From positions 1 through 64,000 of the forward strand of contig NZ_MOBR01000002.1 in NCBI RefSeq assembly GCF_003732705.1: 64,000 nt of DNA, given 5' to 3'. Below the pieces are notes generated by a model. It was given only the letters and a program-made list of their open reading frames with translations, ran no database searches and had not been told where the DNA came from. A program made the position numbers and the translations under genes. Each line of letters begins with the position of its first letter. Within the stretch, counting starts at the first letter, position 1. This DNA comes from Pseudomonas frederiksbergensis (GTDB taxonomy: Bacteria; Pseudomonadota; Gammaproteobacteria; Pseudomonadales; Pseudomonadaceae). Below, in pieces: positions 1 to 9,008 of this stretch.

Positions 1-64
1 GTGCATCGGGCGTTAGGGTGAAACAGGTGTAAACCTATTTCAGGACTAGACACTGCACTGACGC
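1..64. other. Unassigned window edge
   Basis: No reading frame, hairpin or recognisable signal could be supported in these first bases. They precede the first REP pair and may be the end of an upstream intergenic region cut by the window. Confidence 0.3.
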
Positions 65-157
65 CTTCGCGGGCAAGCCTCGCTCCTACAGGGTTTGTGG
101 CGTTCACACACGTGGCGCACGACACAAACCCTGTAGGAGCGAGGCTTGCCCGCGAAG
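65..157. repeat. REP pair forming a perfect 35-bp inverted repeat
   Basis: The left arm (65-99) starts CTTCGCGGGCAAGCCTCGCT and is the exact reverse complement of the right arm (123-157), with a 23-bp spacer. The core GCGGGCAAGCCTCGCTCC is a typical P. fluorescens REP core, so this is a REP doublet (REPIN-like). Such pairs fold into a long cruciform or RNA hairpin and usually sit at gene ends. No protein-coding gene is supported over it. Confidence 0.85.
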
Positions 158-184
158 AGGCCATCAGCAACACCGCAGATCCGT

Positions 185-224
185 CCCGCAGAAACAACAA
201 AGCCCGCATCTCTGCAGGCTTTGT
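185..224 (-). terminator. Second (distal) copy of the pqiC-type terminator
   Basis: This 40-bp stretch matches 340-379 at 39 of 40 positions. Read on the minus strand it forms the hairpin AAAGCC(TG)CAGA...GGGCTTT followed by a GTTGTTT tract. It lies on the far side of a palindromic repeat remnant, so it looks like a duplication of the proximal terminator, made when the intervening repeat was inserted or rearranged. Confidence 0.6.
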
Positions 225-339
225 TGATCGTTCCCACGCTCCGCGTGGGAATGCCTCCAGGGACGCTCCGCGTCCAGCCTCACCTCACAACCCAGCCTGG
301 CAGCGATGTAACGCAGAGCGTCACGGGCTGCATTCCCAA
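225..339. repeat. Truncated dispersed palindromic repeat (GTTCCCACGCTCCGCGTGGGAA family)
   Basis: The left half contains TTCCCACGCTCCGCGTGGGA and the GACGCTCCGCGTC sub-hairpin, followed by GACGC-type and GGGCTGCATTCCCA segments. The complete copies at 15781-15918 and 25616-25722 end in the right arm CGCAGAGCGTGGGAACGATC. Here the right arm stops after CATTCCCA, so this copy is 3'-truncated. It lies between two copies of a 40-bp terminator. Confidence 0.65.
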
Positions 340-379
340 CCCGCAGAAACAACAAAGCCCGCATTTCTGCAGGCTTTGT
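340..379 (-). terminator. Proximal terminator downstream of the PqiC-like gene
   Basis: On the minus strand, shortly after the stop codon of the lipoprotein gene at 398, the sequence reads ACAAAGCCTGCAGAAATGCG then GGCTTTGTTGTTTCTG. This gives a GC-bearing stem (AAAGCC/GGCTTT) followed by a U-rich tail, consistent with a Rho-independent terminator. Confidence 0.65.
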
Positions 380-397
380 GTCGGATCAATCCAGGCT

Positions 398-1111
398 TTA
401 GAACCTGAACACTTCCATATCGGTACGAATCGGCGAAGCCATCGGGATCTTCGGCTGCTTGTCCTGCTCCGCGGCAGGCGCTACAGGCTTGGGCTCCTTT
501 TTACGCGGCGCTTCGGCAATCGGCGGCTGGTTGGCCAACGGCTTCAGCGCTACGGACAACTGTTCGGCCAGACGCTGCAACAACACGCCTTGCGCCTGGA
601 CCTGTGCCGCCGTCCCGCCCGCATGTTGTTCTTGCAGATGAATGATGCGGTTATCGCGAACCTGGCCACGACGGTCGATCAAACGCCATTGCGCATCCAG
701 GATCGCCGGTTGCGACTCACCCGAGTCCAGGCGAGTAATCGTCAGCAGCACTTGCACATCCGGGGCAAACCCCAATGTCGCCGGCGCCAGCACTACGCGT
801 TGGCTGTCCAGATGACCCGCAACCTGACGCAACAGCAATTGATCGATGTCCGACGACAGGCTACCCGCCCAGCGACCATCGGCCGATGCCTGGAGGCTGC
901 CATCCGGCTGACGCTGTAGCAAAGTCTCACGTTGCAGATAGTCGGCAATCGTGACCGGGCCCAGCAATACAGCCATGCCCGCGCTTTGCGCAGGCTGAGC
1001 TGGACTTCCGCTGTCCAGCTGATACAGCGACACCGGTTGGTGAACGCTGCAACCCGCCAGGCCAAGAACCCCAGCGAGCATCAAAATTAACGGAAGGCGC
1101 AGAGCAGTCAT
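398..1111 (-). CDS. pqiC: PqiC/ABC-transport auxiliary lipoprotein family protein
   Basis: A 237-residue outer-membrane lipoprotein candidate. A hydrophobic signal peptide ends in the lipobox LAGC with the lipidated Cys at residue 21. The following ~160 residues look like the PqiC/YmbA auxiliary lipoprotein domain (VSLYQLDSG near the mature N-terminus, LGPVTIADYLQRETLLQR, and LSSDIDQLLLRQV). The C-terminus from about residue 195 is a Pro/Lys/Glu-rich tail. PqiC partners PqiA/PqiB in phospholipid transfer across the envelope. No pqiA or pqiB lies beside it here; it sits alone 176 bp downstream of parC. The family call rests on overall sequence appearance, and the exact role is inferred. Confidence 0.72.
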   Translation of the reverse strand: MTALRLPLILMLAGVLGLAGCSVHQPVSLYQLDSGSPAQPAQSAGMAVLLGPVTIADYLQRETLLQRQPDGSLQASADGRWAGSLSSDIDQLLLRQVAGHLDSQRVVLAPATLGFAPDVQVLLTITRLDSGESQPAILDAQWRLIDRRGQVRDNRIIHLQEQHAGGTAAQVQAQGVLLQRLAEQLSVALKPLANQPPIAEAPRKKEPKPVAPAAEQDKQPKIPMASPIRTDMEVFRF

Positions 1112-1245
1112 CGTCCCATCCAGGTGGTTGCCACAAGGCTAACCACAGTGAAAATACTCAATAAATATGAAGAACGCTCGGCCACGCCGGCGCTTGAAAG
1201 GCCATATCATCCGTGAATATGCGTTCCGACTCCAGCGCCAAAGCG

Positions 1246-1273
1246 TCGATCTACGGGTTAAATCGTAGATCGA
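1246..1273. repeat. 10-bp perfect inverted repeat after parC
   Basis: TCGATCTACG at 1246-1255 is exactly repeated inverted as CGTAGATCGA at 1264-1273, with an 8-base AT-rich loop. It lies just beyond the parC stop codon, in the parC-to-pqiC gap. There is no T-run, so it may be a processing hairpin or a weak terminator rather than a classic Rho-independent one. Confidence 0.5.
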
Positions 1274-1287
1274 GCGGTCTAGCACGC

Positions 1288-3555
1288 CTAATTGAGGTTT
1301 TCGACGAGCAGCGCATCTACCCTCTGGAAGCCACGTGGCAGTTTGTTACCACGACGTCCACGCTCACCTTTGTAGTGTTCGAGGTCGTCCGCCTTCAGTG
1401 ACAAGGTACGTTTTCCGGCCTGTAGCACCAACGTGGCGCCTTCCGGCAGTACGGCGATGTCCGTGACATATTCTTCGCGACTGGCAACGCGCTCACCGGA
1501 AATACCGATGATCTTATTGCCTTTACCTTTACCTAATTGTGGCAGGTCGCTGATTTTGAAGATCAGCAGGCGACCTTCGGTCGTGACCGACGCCAGCCAA
1601 TTGTTCTCGCGATCGGTCACCGGGCGCGGAAGAATGACTTTCGAGTTGTTCGGCAAGCTCAGCAACGCTTTACCCGCCTTGTTCTTGGCCTGGAAGTCTT
1701 CGCCCTTGACCACGAAACCGTAACCGGCGTCGGAGGCGATCACGTACAGCGAATCGTCTTCCGGCATCAGCACACATTCAAACGTCGCCCCTGGCGGCGG
1801 TGTCAGACGACCGGTCAACGGTTCGCCTTGGCCACGGGCCGATGGCAGTGTGTGCGAGGCCACCGAATAACTGCGACCGGTGGAGTCGATAAACACCGCA
1901 AACTGGTTGGAACGCCCCGGCGCCAGGGCCTTGAAACCATCACCGGCCTTGTAGGAAAGCCCGGTGGCGTCGATTTCGTGACCCTTGGCGGAGCGAACCC
2001 AGCCTTTTTCCGACAGCACAACCGTCACTTTCTCGTTCGGCAACAGATCGTGTTCGGTCAAAGCTTTGGCTTCGGCGCGCTCGACGATTGGCGAGCGGCG
2101 GTCGTCGCCATAGGTTTCGGCGTCCTTGATCAGCTCGGTGCGCACCAGTTTTTTCAGCTTGGCTTCGCTGCCCAGCAGGGCTTGCAGCTTGGCTTGTTCC
2201 TTGAGCAGTTCATCCTGCTCGGCACGCAGCTTCATTTCTTCCAGTCGCGCCAATTGACGCAGACGGGTGTCGAGAATGTAGTCGGCCTGGATTTCGCTCA
2301 ACGCAAAACGCGCGATCAGTGCGGCTTTCGGGTGCTCCTCGGTGCGGATGATGTGAATCACTTCATCCAGGTTGAGGTAGGCAATCAGCAAACCGTCCAA
2401 CAGGTGCAGGCGACGCTCGACCTTGTCCAGGCGGAATTGCAGGCGACGACGCACGGTCTGCACCCGGAACTCCAGCCACTCGACCAGCAATGCCCGCAGG
2501 TTTTTCAGCTGTGGCTTGCCGTCCAGGCCAATGATGTTGATGTTGACCCGATAGCTCGACTCCAGCTCGGTGCTGGCGAACAGGTGGGTCATCAATGCAT
2601 CGTGGTCAAAATTCTTCCGCGCGCCGGGGATGATCACGATCCGGCACGGGTTTTCGTGGTCCGATTCGTCGCGCAGGTCGGCGATTTGCGGGGCCTTGGA
2701 CGGCTTGGCCTGCATCATCGCCGCGATCTGTTCCAGCACCTTGGCACCGGACACCTGATGCGGCAATGCGGTGACGATGATGTCGCCGTCTTCGACGTGG
2801 TAGACGGCGCGCATGCGCACCGAGCCCTTGCCGGTTTCGTACATTTTCAGCAGGTCGGCGCGGGGCGTGATGATTTCCGCTTCGGTCGGGTAATCCGGGC
2901 CCTGGATGTGCTCACAGAGCTGCTCGACCGTGGCTTTGGGCTCATCGAGCAAACGCACGCACGCCGTCGCGACTTCGCGCAGGTTGTGCGGCGGCACGTC
3001 GGTGGCCATGCCCACGGCGATACCGCTGGTGCCGTTGAGCAGGATGTTCGGCAAACGTGCCGGCAACACCAGTGGCTCGTCGAGGGTGCCGTCGAAATTC
3101 GGGCCCCAGTCCGCGGTGCCCTGGCCCAGTTCGCTGAGCAGCACTTCCGAATAACGCGACAGCCGCGCCTCGGTGTATCGCATGGCGGCAAAGGACTTGG
3201 GATCATCCGGCGCACCCCAGTTACCCTGGCCGTCGACCAGCGTGTAGCGGTAGCTGAACGGCTGGGCCATCAGGACCATGGCTTCGTAGCACGCCGAATC
3301 GCCGTGTGGGTGGAACTTGCCGAGCACGTCACCGACGGTACGCGCCGATTTCTTGTGCTTGGAATCGGCGTCCAGCCCCAACTCGCTCATCGCATAGATG
3401 ATGCGCCGCTGTACCGGTTTCAGGCCGTCGCCGATATGCGGCAAGGCACGGTCCATGATCACGTACATGGAGTAGGTGAGGTAGGCATTTTCGGTGAAGT
3501 CAGCCAGTGACCGGCGCTCTACACCGTCCAGGCTGAGATCAAGGGAGTCGCTCAT
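1288..3555 (-). CDS. parC: DNA topoisomerase IV subunit A
   Basis: This is the DNA-cleaving subunit of topoisomerase IV, which decatenates daughter chromosomes as an A2B2 tetramer with ParE. The ATG at 3555 gives 755 residues beginning [20 protein letters not shown], the usual pseudomonad N-terminus; a longer frame reaching 3618 would only add untypical residues. The catalytic tyrosine is Y127 in [10 protein letters not shown]. The quinolone-resistance region reads [13 protein letters not shown], with Ser87 and Glu91 both unchanged from the susceptible form in P. aeruginosa numbering. The C-terminal half carries the beta-pinwheel blades. It starts 10 bp after the aspartic protease gene, so the two are probably co-transcribed with parE. 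Confidence 0.97.
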   Translation of the reverse strand: MSDSLDLSLDGVERRSLADFTENAYLTYSMYVIMDRALPHIGDGLKPVQRRIIYAMSELGLDADSKHKKSARTVGDVLGKFHPHGDSACYEAMVLMAQPFSYRYTLVDGQGNWGAPDDPKSFAAMRYTEARLSRYSEVLLSELGQGTADWGPNFDGTLDEPLVLPARLPNILLNGTSGIAVGMATDVPPHNLREVATACVRLLDEPKATVEQLCEHIQGPDYPTEAEIITPRADLLKMYETGKGSVRMRAVYHVEDGDIIVTALPHQVSGAKVLEQIAAMMQAKPSKAPQIADLRDESDHENPCRIVIIPGARKNFDHDALMTHLFASTELESSYRVNINIIGLDGKPQLKNLRALLVEWLEFRVQTVRRRLQFRLDKVERRLHLLDGLLIAYLNLDEVIHIIRTEEHPKAALIARFALSEIQADYILDTRLRQLARLEEMKLRAEQDELLKEQAKLQALLGSEAKLKKLVRTELIKDAETYGDDRRSPIVERAEAKALTEHDLLPNEKVTVVLSEKGWVRSAKGHEIDATGLSYKAGDGFKALAPGRSNQFAVFIDSTGRSYSVASHTLPSARGQGEPLTGRLTPPPGATFECVLMPEDDSLYVIASDAGYGFVVKGEDFQAKNKAGKALLSLPNNSKVILPRPVTDRENNWLASVTTEGRLLIFKISDLPQLGKGKGNKIIGISGERVASREEYVTDIAVLPEGATLVLQAGKRTLSLKADDLEHYKGERGRRGNKLPRGFQRVDALLVENLN

Positions 3556-3565
3556 GCGGGCCTCA

Positions 3566-4087
3566 TCATTTCGTTGTCTGGCGCAGCAGCATGGTGCCAC
3601 CGCGCTGGGTAAATTCAAGTTTGTTCAGTGCGCTCATACCGAGCAGCACCTGATTGCCATCCAGCCCTGGCGCGACCAGCGCGCGAACATCACGCAGCAC
3701 GATATCGCCCAGTTGCAACCGGTCGATGCGGGTTCGATAACCCTGGCTCAAACCGTTGGCGGTGCTCAGGGTCACCCCGAAGCCCTCCTCCAGTTTCAGC
3801 CGTTCGGCCAGACTGGCCGGGATCGACACATCGGTCGCCCCGGTATCCAACATAAAATCCACCGGCTGACCGTTGATCTGGCCGCTGGCGACGAAATGCC
3901 CCTGACTGTTGCCAATCAGTTTCACTTCGACAAAACCTTCGCCCTGCTGTGAAGTCACCACCGCGTTGGGATTGTGCTGACGCTGTTCCAACTGCCCGAA
4001 AAACCGCGTCGCCAAAAACAATGCGGCGCACCAGGCCAAGATCATGAACACCCGACCGGCGCGTTTGCCCGGCGGTTGCTGGCTCAT
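3566..4087 (-). CDS. Membrane-anchored retropepsin-like aspartic protease
   Basis: A 173-residue protein with one N-terminal membrane segment (about residues 12-28, [16 protein letters not shown]) and a single retropepsin-like domain. The active-site motif is [13 protein letters not shown], the D-T-G triad of clan AA proteases; the second hydrophobic element is [15 protein letters not shown]. Bacterial members of this family (TIGR02281-like) carry one motif and must dimerise to be active. The ATG overlaps the stop of the upstream esterase gene (ATGA). Its conserved place between parE and parC in pseudomonads points to an operon, but a link to topoisomerase function is not evident. Substrate unknown. 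Confidence 0.85.
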   Translation of the reverse strand: MSQQPPGKRAGRVFMILAWCAALFLATRFFGQLEQRQHNPNAVVTSQQGEGFVEVKLIGNSQGHFVASGQINGQPVDFMLDTGATDVSIPASLAERLKLEEGFGVTLSTANGLSQGYRTRIDRLQLGDIVLRDVRALVAPGLDGNQVLLGMSALNKLEFTQRGGTMLLRQTTK

Positions 4088-5073
4088 GGCTTGGCGCTCC
4101 AGCCACCTTCAGGCGCGGCGAAGCGCCAGACAATCGGGCGGAGCTCGCCATCAACGCGTGGACCGAAATTGTTGTCGACCCCAATCCAGGCACCGTCGGC
4201 GTCGATGATCAATGCCTCTTCCAAACCGAAGTTCTGCGAATAACGCCGGTTTTCCTGCAACAGCTCGGCGGCATACGACCAGCAGCGCTCGACCTTGGCC
4301 GTCTGCGGATCGCGACGACAGATCTGATAGGCGTTGCGCTCAAGGGTAAACAGCTTGCCGTCGAACAATGACAGGTCGGAAAAATCCCGGTCAACTGCTC
4401 TGGCCTTGGGAAACTGCGGCGGCTGCATTTCCTTGCCAGCTTCGCTCAATAGCACACAGTGACCGTCGCAATCCCAGACCGTCTGCTTGCGTTTGATCAG
4501 CAGTAAACCGCGGCTTTGGCGCTCTGCGGCGAGCCACATCTGATCGCCTGCGGGATTGATCGCCAGGCCTTCGAATATCGCATTGAATTGCAGCAGCATG
4601 CCCCTGGCCCGAGCTTCGCGAACCATCATGGGCGAGATTTTCAGCCAGTTTGCCGGACCCGTCGGCGGTACTTGCAGCACGGCCGCATGGCCTTCGCTGA
4701 CGATGTAACGATTACCGGCGCTGTCACAGGTGATGCCTTCGAAATCCAGGTCCCCGCCCCGCACGAAAGACGCCGCCCAGTTGCGCGAACGCAAACCCCA
4801 GGGCAAACCGGTGTCCGGCACGGGCGGCACATCGATGCGTACGGTTTCGGCTTGCCAGGTGCTGGCGCTCGTATCGAGACGGTAGATTTGATCATCGTCG
4901 CGATCGGAAACGGTCCACAGGTCCTTGCCACACTGGGCCAGCCCCGACAGATTGCCACCGCGCATGCCATCGACGGCATGCTCGGACAACACGCGCAGCT
5001 CTGGCGCTGGTTCGGCAGACACCGTCAACGAGGTCAGCAGTAACGCACACGCCAGGGCAAAGCCAAACCGCAT
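4084..5073 (-). CDS. Esterase-like activity of phytase family protein
   Basis: A 329-residue exported protein. Residues 1-20 (MRFGFALACALLLTSLTVSA) are a clear Sec signal peptide, so it is periplasmic. The rest resembles the phytase-like esterase domain (PF13449-type beta-propeller), with LSGLAQCGKDLWTVSDRDDDQIYRLD near the start of the mature protein and FEGITCDSAGNRYIVSEG and FEGLAINPAGDQMWLAAE as repeated propeller strands. The start codon overlaps the parE stop by one base (TGATG), which implies translational coupling. The substrate cannot be read from sequence, and phosphatase activity is not assured. Confidence 0.8.
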   Translation of the reverse strand: MRFGFALACALLLTSLTVSAEPAPELRVLSEHAVDGMRGGNLSGLAQCGKDLWTVSDRDDDQIYRLDTSASTWQAETVRIDVPPVPDTGLPWGLRSRNWAASFVRGGDLDFEGITCDSAGNRYIVSEGHAAVLQVPPTGPANWLKISPMMVREARARGMLLQFNAIFEGLAINPAGDQMWLAAERQSRGLLLIKRKQTVWDCDGHCVLLSEAGKEMQPPQFPKARAVDRDFSDLSLFDGKLFTLERNAYQICRRDPQTAKVERCWSYAAELLQENRRYSQNFGLEEALIIDADGAWIGVDNNFGPRVDGELRPIVWRFAAPEGGWSAKP

Positions 5074-6977
5074 CAGCCCAGAACCTCGACCAGGTTGCCC
5101 TTGGACTCCAGCCAGGATTTGCGATCACCGGCGCGTTTCTTCGCCAGCAACATGTCCATCATTTCCGAGGTCGCTTCGAAATCGTCCAGCGTCAGCTGCA
5201 CCAGGCGCCGCGTGTTCGGGTCCATGGTGGTTTCGCGCAGCTGCGGCGGGTTCATTTCACCCAGGCCTTTGAATCGGGTGACCTGTGGCTTGCCGCGTTT
5301 CTTCTCGGCCACCAGACGATCGAGGATGCCGTCGCGCTCGGCCTCGTCGAGGGCGTAGTAAATCTCTTTGCCCAAGTCGATGCGGTACAGCGGCGGCATG
5401 GCGACGTAGACGTGACCGGCATCCACCAACGGGCGGAAATGCTGGACGAACAGGGCGCAGAGCAGTGTGGCGATGTGCAGACCGTCGGAGTCGGCGTCAG
5501 CGAGGATGCAGATCTTGCCGTAGCGCAGCTGGGCGATGTCCGCCGAGCCCGGATCGACACCGATGGCCACGGCGATGTTGTGCACTTCCTGGCTGGCCAG
5601 CACTTCGCTGCCATCGACTTCCCAGGTGTTCAGAATCTTGCCGCGCAACGGCAGGATCGCTTGAAACTCTTTGTCCCGCGCCTGCTTGGCCGAACCGCCG
5701 GCGGAATCACCTTCGACCAGGAACAGTTCGGAGCGCATCGGGTCTTGCCCGGCACAATCAGCGAGTTTGCCCGGCAACGCCGGCCCCGCGGTGATGCGCT
5801 TGCGCTCGACTTTTTTACTGGCCTTCAGACGACGGCCGGCATTGTTGATCGCCAGTTCCGCCAGGAGCATGCCGGTTTCCGGGTTGGCGTTGAGCCACAG
5901 GCTGAACGCATCCTTGACCACACCGGAGACGAAGGCCGCCGCTTCGCGGGACGACAGACGTTCCTTGGTCTGGCCGGAGAATTGCGGCTCCTGCATCTTC
6001 ATCGACAGCACGAAGGCGATGCGTTCCCAGACGTCTTCCGGCGCCAGCTTCACGCCGCGCGGCAACAGGCTGCGGAATTCGCAGAACTCGCGCATGGCGT
6101 CGAGCAAGCCTTGGCGCAAACCGTTGACGTGGGTGCCGCCCTGGGCCGTCGGGATCAGGTTGACGTAGCTTTCCTGCACGCTGTCGCCACCTTCCGGCAA
6201 CCACAGCAGCGCCCAATCCACCGCTTCTTTATTACCGGCCAGGCTGCCGCAGAACGGCTCGTCCGGCAGGCGCTCGAAACCATTGACCGCATCCACCAGG
6301 TAGGAGCGCAGGCCGTCTTCGTAATGCCATTCGACTTTTTCGCCGGTGGCCTTGTCTTCAAAACTGACCAGCAACCCCGGGCACAGAACGGCCTTGGCCT
6401 TGAGCACGTGCTTGAGGCGGCTGATGGAAAATTTCGGTGAATCGAAGTATTTCGGGTCCGGGGCGAAGAACACGCTGGTGCCAGTGTTGCGCTTGCCGAC
6501 GGTGCCAATGACTTCCAGCTCGGTTTTCTTGTAACCGTCGGCGAAGGTCATCTGGTATTCGTTGCCGTCACGCTTTACGCGCACCCGGACTTCGTTCGAC
6601 AGGGCGTTGACCACGGAAATACCCACCCCGTGCAAACCGCCGGAGAACTGGTAGTTCTTGTTGGAAAACTTGCCGCCCGCATGAAGCTTGGTGAGGATCA
6701 GCTCGACCCCCGAAACACCCTCTTCCGGGTGAATGTCCACCGGCATGCCACGGCCGTCATCGCTGACTTCCAGGGAGTGATCGGCGTGCAGGATGACCTG
6801 CACCGACGTCGCGTGCCCGGCCAAGGCTTCATCGACGCTGTTGTCGATGACTTCCTGGGCGAGGTGGTTCGGCCGACTGGTGTCGGTGTACATGCCGGGG
6901 CGTTTGCGCACCGGGTCGAGGCCCGAGAGGACTTCGATGGCGTCTGCGTTATAAGAGCTAGCGCTGGGAGTGGCCAT
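5073..6977 (-). CDS. parE: DNA topoisomerase IV subunit B
   Basis: The ATPase subunit of topoisomerase IV, 634 residues, the usual length for pseudomonads. An N-terminal GHKL ATPase domain shows NSVDEALAG, DDGRGMPVDIHPEEG and GGLHGVGISVVNALS. A transducer domain follows, then the TOPRIM region with EGDSAGGSAKQARD and the metal-binding DADSDGLHI. The quinolone region PLRGKILNTWEV appears unaltered. ParE works with ParC encoded 1.5 kb downstream; the two genes between them overlap or abut, so all four probably share a transcript. A short 43-bp gap separates it from yqiA upstream. Confidence 0.97.
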   Translation of the reverse strand: MATPSASSYNADAIEVLSGLDPVRKRPGMYTDTSRPNHLAQEVIDNSVDEALAGHATSVQVILHADHSLEVSDDGRGMPVDIHPEEGVSGVELILTKLHAGGKFSNKNYQFSGGLHGVGISVVNALSNEVRVRVKRDGNEYQMTFADGYKKTELEVIGTVGKRNTGTSVFFAPDPKYFDSPKFSISRLKHVLKAKAVLCPGLLVSFEDKATGEKVEWHYEDGLRSYLVDAVNGFERLPDEPFCGSLAGNKEAVDWALLWLPEGGDSVQESYVNLIPTAQGGTHVNGLRQGLLDAMREFCEFRSLLPRGVKLAPEDVWERIAFVLSMKMQEPQFSGQTKERLSSREAAAFVSGVVKDAFSLWLNANPETGMLLAELAINNAGRRLKASKKVERKRITAGPALPGKLADCAGQDPMRSELFLVEGDSAGGSAKQARDKEFQAILPLRGKILNTWEVDGSEVLASQEVHNIAVAIGVDPGSADIAQLRYGKICILADADSDGLHIATLLCALFVQHFRPLVDAGHVYVAMPPLYRIDLGKEIYYALDEAERDGILDRLVAEKKRGKPQVTRFKGLGEMNPPQLRETTMDPNTRRLVQLTLDDFEATSEMMDMLLAKKRAGDRKSWLESKGNLVEVLG

Positions 6978-7020
6978 GGGGTCTCGTCGTCAATGTTCTG
7001 TTAATAAGAGGCGAAGCTTT

Positions 7021-7629
7021 TTATAGAGCAGTGAAATCAATCGCCTGATACAAATCTGCGCCGATGCCGGCAAAACTCAGCATTGCCGGCAATTGCCCGG
7101 CAAAGCCCTGGAAACTATGGTCGCCGCCGGCCTGGATGCGCAAGGCACAGGCTCGGTAATACTGCTGGGCGAGGCGGTAGTCCAGCGTTTCATCGCCGGT
7201 CTGCAACCACACCTGATACCGCTGCGGGTCCTGGGGCGCCGGCACTTCCAGCTCGGCCAGGGCCGTCACATGGTCGTGGGTCAATTCCCAGGCTTCATTG
7301 GTATACAGGTTTTTCTGCGTCCCCAAATACCCGTCGAACATCCGGTGCGGACTGACGGCAGGGTTGATCAACAGGGCCTTGAGGCCATGGTGCTCGGCCA
7401 AGTGAGTGGCATAGTAGCCGCCGAGTGAGCTGCCGACCAGCAGTGGCCGTCCCAGCTCCTCAATCGCCCGGTTCAACTGACCGATGGCCTCGCGCGGGTG
7501 GTGATGCAACGCCGGAACCTGCAACTGATCGCTCAAGCCCAGACGCTCCATCACCTTGATCAACTGACAAGCCTTCTTCGAGGCCGGCGCGCTGTTGAAA
7601 CCGTGGATATAAAGGATCGAACCGGACAT
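7021..7629 (-). CDS. yqiA: YqiA-type alpha/beta hydrolase (esterase)
   Basis: A 202-residue cytoplasmic alpha/beta hydrolase of the YqiA/YcfP family. The N-terminus ILYIHGFNSAPASKKA is the typical YqiA oxyanion strand. GSSLGGYYATHLAE contains the nucleophile elbow with the catalytic Ser in GSSLG, and GGDHSFQGF near the C-terminus supplies the catalytic His. A good ribosome site (GGGAG) precedes the ATG at 7629. In P. aeruginosa, as I recall, this gene directly follows cpdA in the parE cluster; here a 3.9-kb insert separates them. Confidence 0.9.
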   Translation of the reverse strand: MSGSILYIHGFNSAPASKKACQLIKVMERLGLSDQLQVPALHHHPREAIGQLNRAIEELGRPLLVGSSLGGYYATHLAEHHGLKALLINPAVSPHRMFDGYLGTQKNLYTNEAWELTHDHVTALAELEVPAPQDPQRYQVWLQTGDETLDYRLAQQYYRACALRIQAGGDHSFQGFAGQLPAMLSFAGIGADLYQAIDFTAL

Positions 7630-7761
7630 TTGAACTCCCTGGGCGTCGGGTAAAGAGGCGCAGTTTACAGGGAGACGGGGGCGTGATGGGGCCAGAATGA
7701 ACGTGATCCATTAGATACCTGTCGAATCTGACCAGTAGCTGAAATGCTTCCTAGACACCAT

Positions 7762-7898
7762 TGTTATCAAAAAAAGCATTGTTATCAGTACAGATAACAT
7801 AGCCATTTTTGATAACAAAACAGAAATTTCACCTTGTTTATCTGTGCGGATAACTTATGCTGATTTCATAACGAAAGGCTCGATCCGGTTCAGTTATC
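7762..7898. promoter_or_regulatory. Cluster of TGTTATC/GATAACA operator-like repeats upstream of AbiEi
   Basis: Five or more heptamers TGTTATC or GATAACA crowd into this AT-rich stretch. The central one is a dyad TGTTATCAGTACAGATAACA (7780-7799) with perfect 7-bp arms and a GTAC centre. Flanking single arms lie at 7762-7768 (TGTTATC) and 7811-7817 (GATAACA). A looser dyad TGTTTATC...GATAACT spans 7835-7855, and GTTATC recurs at 7893-7898, just before the start codon. AbiEi antitoxins are known to repress their own promoters by binding inverted repeats, so these are likely autoregulatory operators (inference). Confidence 0.7.
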
Positions 7899-7908
7899 TG
7901 GAAATACC

Positions 7909-9006
7909 ATGCAGAGCAATTATCCGAAGCATTCAGAAAAAACCCTGCTAAATGACTTCATTTCAGCGCTTGAGCAAGCAACGGGCGTCACAGTTTCGAC
8001 TATCTCGCATGAGGTCCCAAGCACGGACGGTCCACTTGATGCCGTGCTGGAGGTCGATACACCAGACGGCCAATGGCGGATACCCATCCAAATGTTGAAC
8101 GAGGGCTATCCACGTGATGTTCGCAATGCCGTATGGGCGCTTGATGGATATCGCGCGCGGCTTCCCCAGAATGCTATTGGGTCTGATGTTGTGCCGATGA
8201 TCGTTGCGCAACGCCTGAGTCAAGGCGCCCGCGATGAGCTCAGGATTAGAAACATTGGGTACTACGACGCTAGCGGCTCCATGTATCTGCGCCATGAGCG
8301 TTGGCTGGTAAACATTGAACGGGCACATTCTGGCGGTCGTGAACAACGCCAGATATCACTGTTCAGCGGTTCACGTGAAAAGGTCGTGCACGCCCTGCTT
8401 CATCTGGGAGACGACTGGTTCACTGGATACCAGCTTGCGGATATATCCGAGACTTCTGTCTATTCAGTTTCGATTGTTCTTAAAGAACTCGAAAAGCTTG
8501 AATGGGTAGTCGCATCGCAAGGACGGGGCCGGGATCAGCGCAGGAAACTGACTCAACCGGGAAAATTACTTGATGCGTGGTCATTGGCTCGACTGAAGGC
8601 CAAAGAAAAGACATCTCGCTGGTATCTATTCTGTTCAAACCCCAAGCATCTCCTCACCCAAATTTCTCAGGCAGCCAAAAAGGCTAATGCATCTCAGGAT
8701 TGGGCGTTTACAGGACCTATTGCAGCAAACGCCATATCGCCTCTTTTGACGAGTGTGGACGTCGCTGACATCGCTGTTCCTCCAGAGTCATTCAGTGGTT
8801 TCGTAGAGGCCTTGGCGCTTAAGCCTGCCGAGAAAGGATCGAACGTCATCTTGATTGAGCGCAGCGGCGCAGCGATGCTCTTCCGACAAGAAGAGGATGG
8901 GGTTTGGCTCGCCAGCCCATTCATTCAATACATCGACCTCCAAAATGGTCGAGGAAGAAACAAAGAGCTCGCCGAAAAATTGCGAGCGGACATATTGAGG
9001 ATTTAA
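7909..9006 (+). CDS. Type IV toxin-antitoxin AbiEi-family antitoxin/transcriptional repressor
   Basis: A 365-residue protein that resembles the AbiEi_2-type antitoxin family. Residues 90-130 read VVPMIVAQRLSQGARDELRIRNIGYYDASGSMYL, split around the family's restriction-endonuclease-like strand pattern (aligns with consensus 'LxxxGIxYxDxxGNxYL'). Residues 150-225 form a winged helix-turn-helix (VVHALLHLGDDWFTGYQLADI then VYSVSIVLKELEKLEWVV). The C-terminal domain continues from WYLFCSNP. AbiEi proteins repress their own operon and neutralise AbiEii, together giving abortive infection against phages. The toxin gene starts 2 bp after its stop. Base composition is lower in GC than neighbours and the RBS is weak, suggesting acquisition by transfer. 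Confidence 0.8.
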   Translation: MQSNYPKHSEKTLLNDFISALEQATGVTVSTISHEVPSTDGPLDAVLEVDTPDGQWRIPIQMLNEGYPRDVRNAVWALDGYRARLPQNAIGSDVVPMIVAQRLSQGARDELRIRNIGYYDASGSMYLRHERWLVNIERAHSGGREQRQISLFSGSREKVVHALLHLGDDWFTGYQLADISETSVYSVSIVLKELEKLEWVVASQGRGRDQRRKLTQPGKLLDAWSLARLKAKEKTSRWYLFCSNPKHLLTQISQAAKKANASQDWAFTGPIAANAISPLLTSVDVADIAVPPESFSGFVEALALKPAEKGSNVILIERSGAAMLFRQEEDGVWLASPFIQYIDLQNGRGRNKELAEKLRADILRI

Positions 9007-9008
9007 CG

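Noticed and set aside
1..64. Possible end of an insertion sequence or gene
   Set aside because: I could not recognise a terminal repeat or reading frame in so short a piece.
146..919. 257-residue plus-strand frame antisense to the PqiC-like gene
   Set aside because: Antisense to a lipoprotein with a clear lipobox; the frame starts in REP sequence and its product has no recognisable domain.
1537..3510. 657-residue plus-strand frame antisense to parC
   Set aside because: High-GC third-position shadow of a certain gene; composition rich in Gln/His/Arg, typical of antisense frames.
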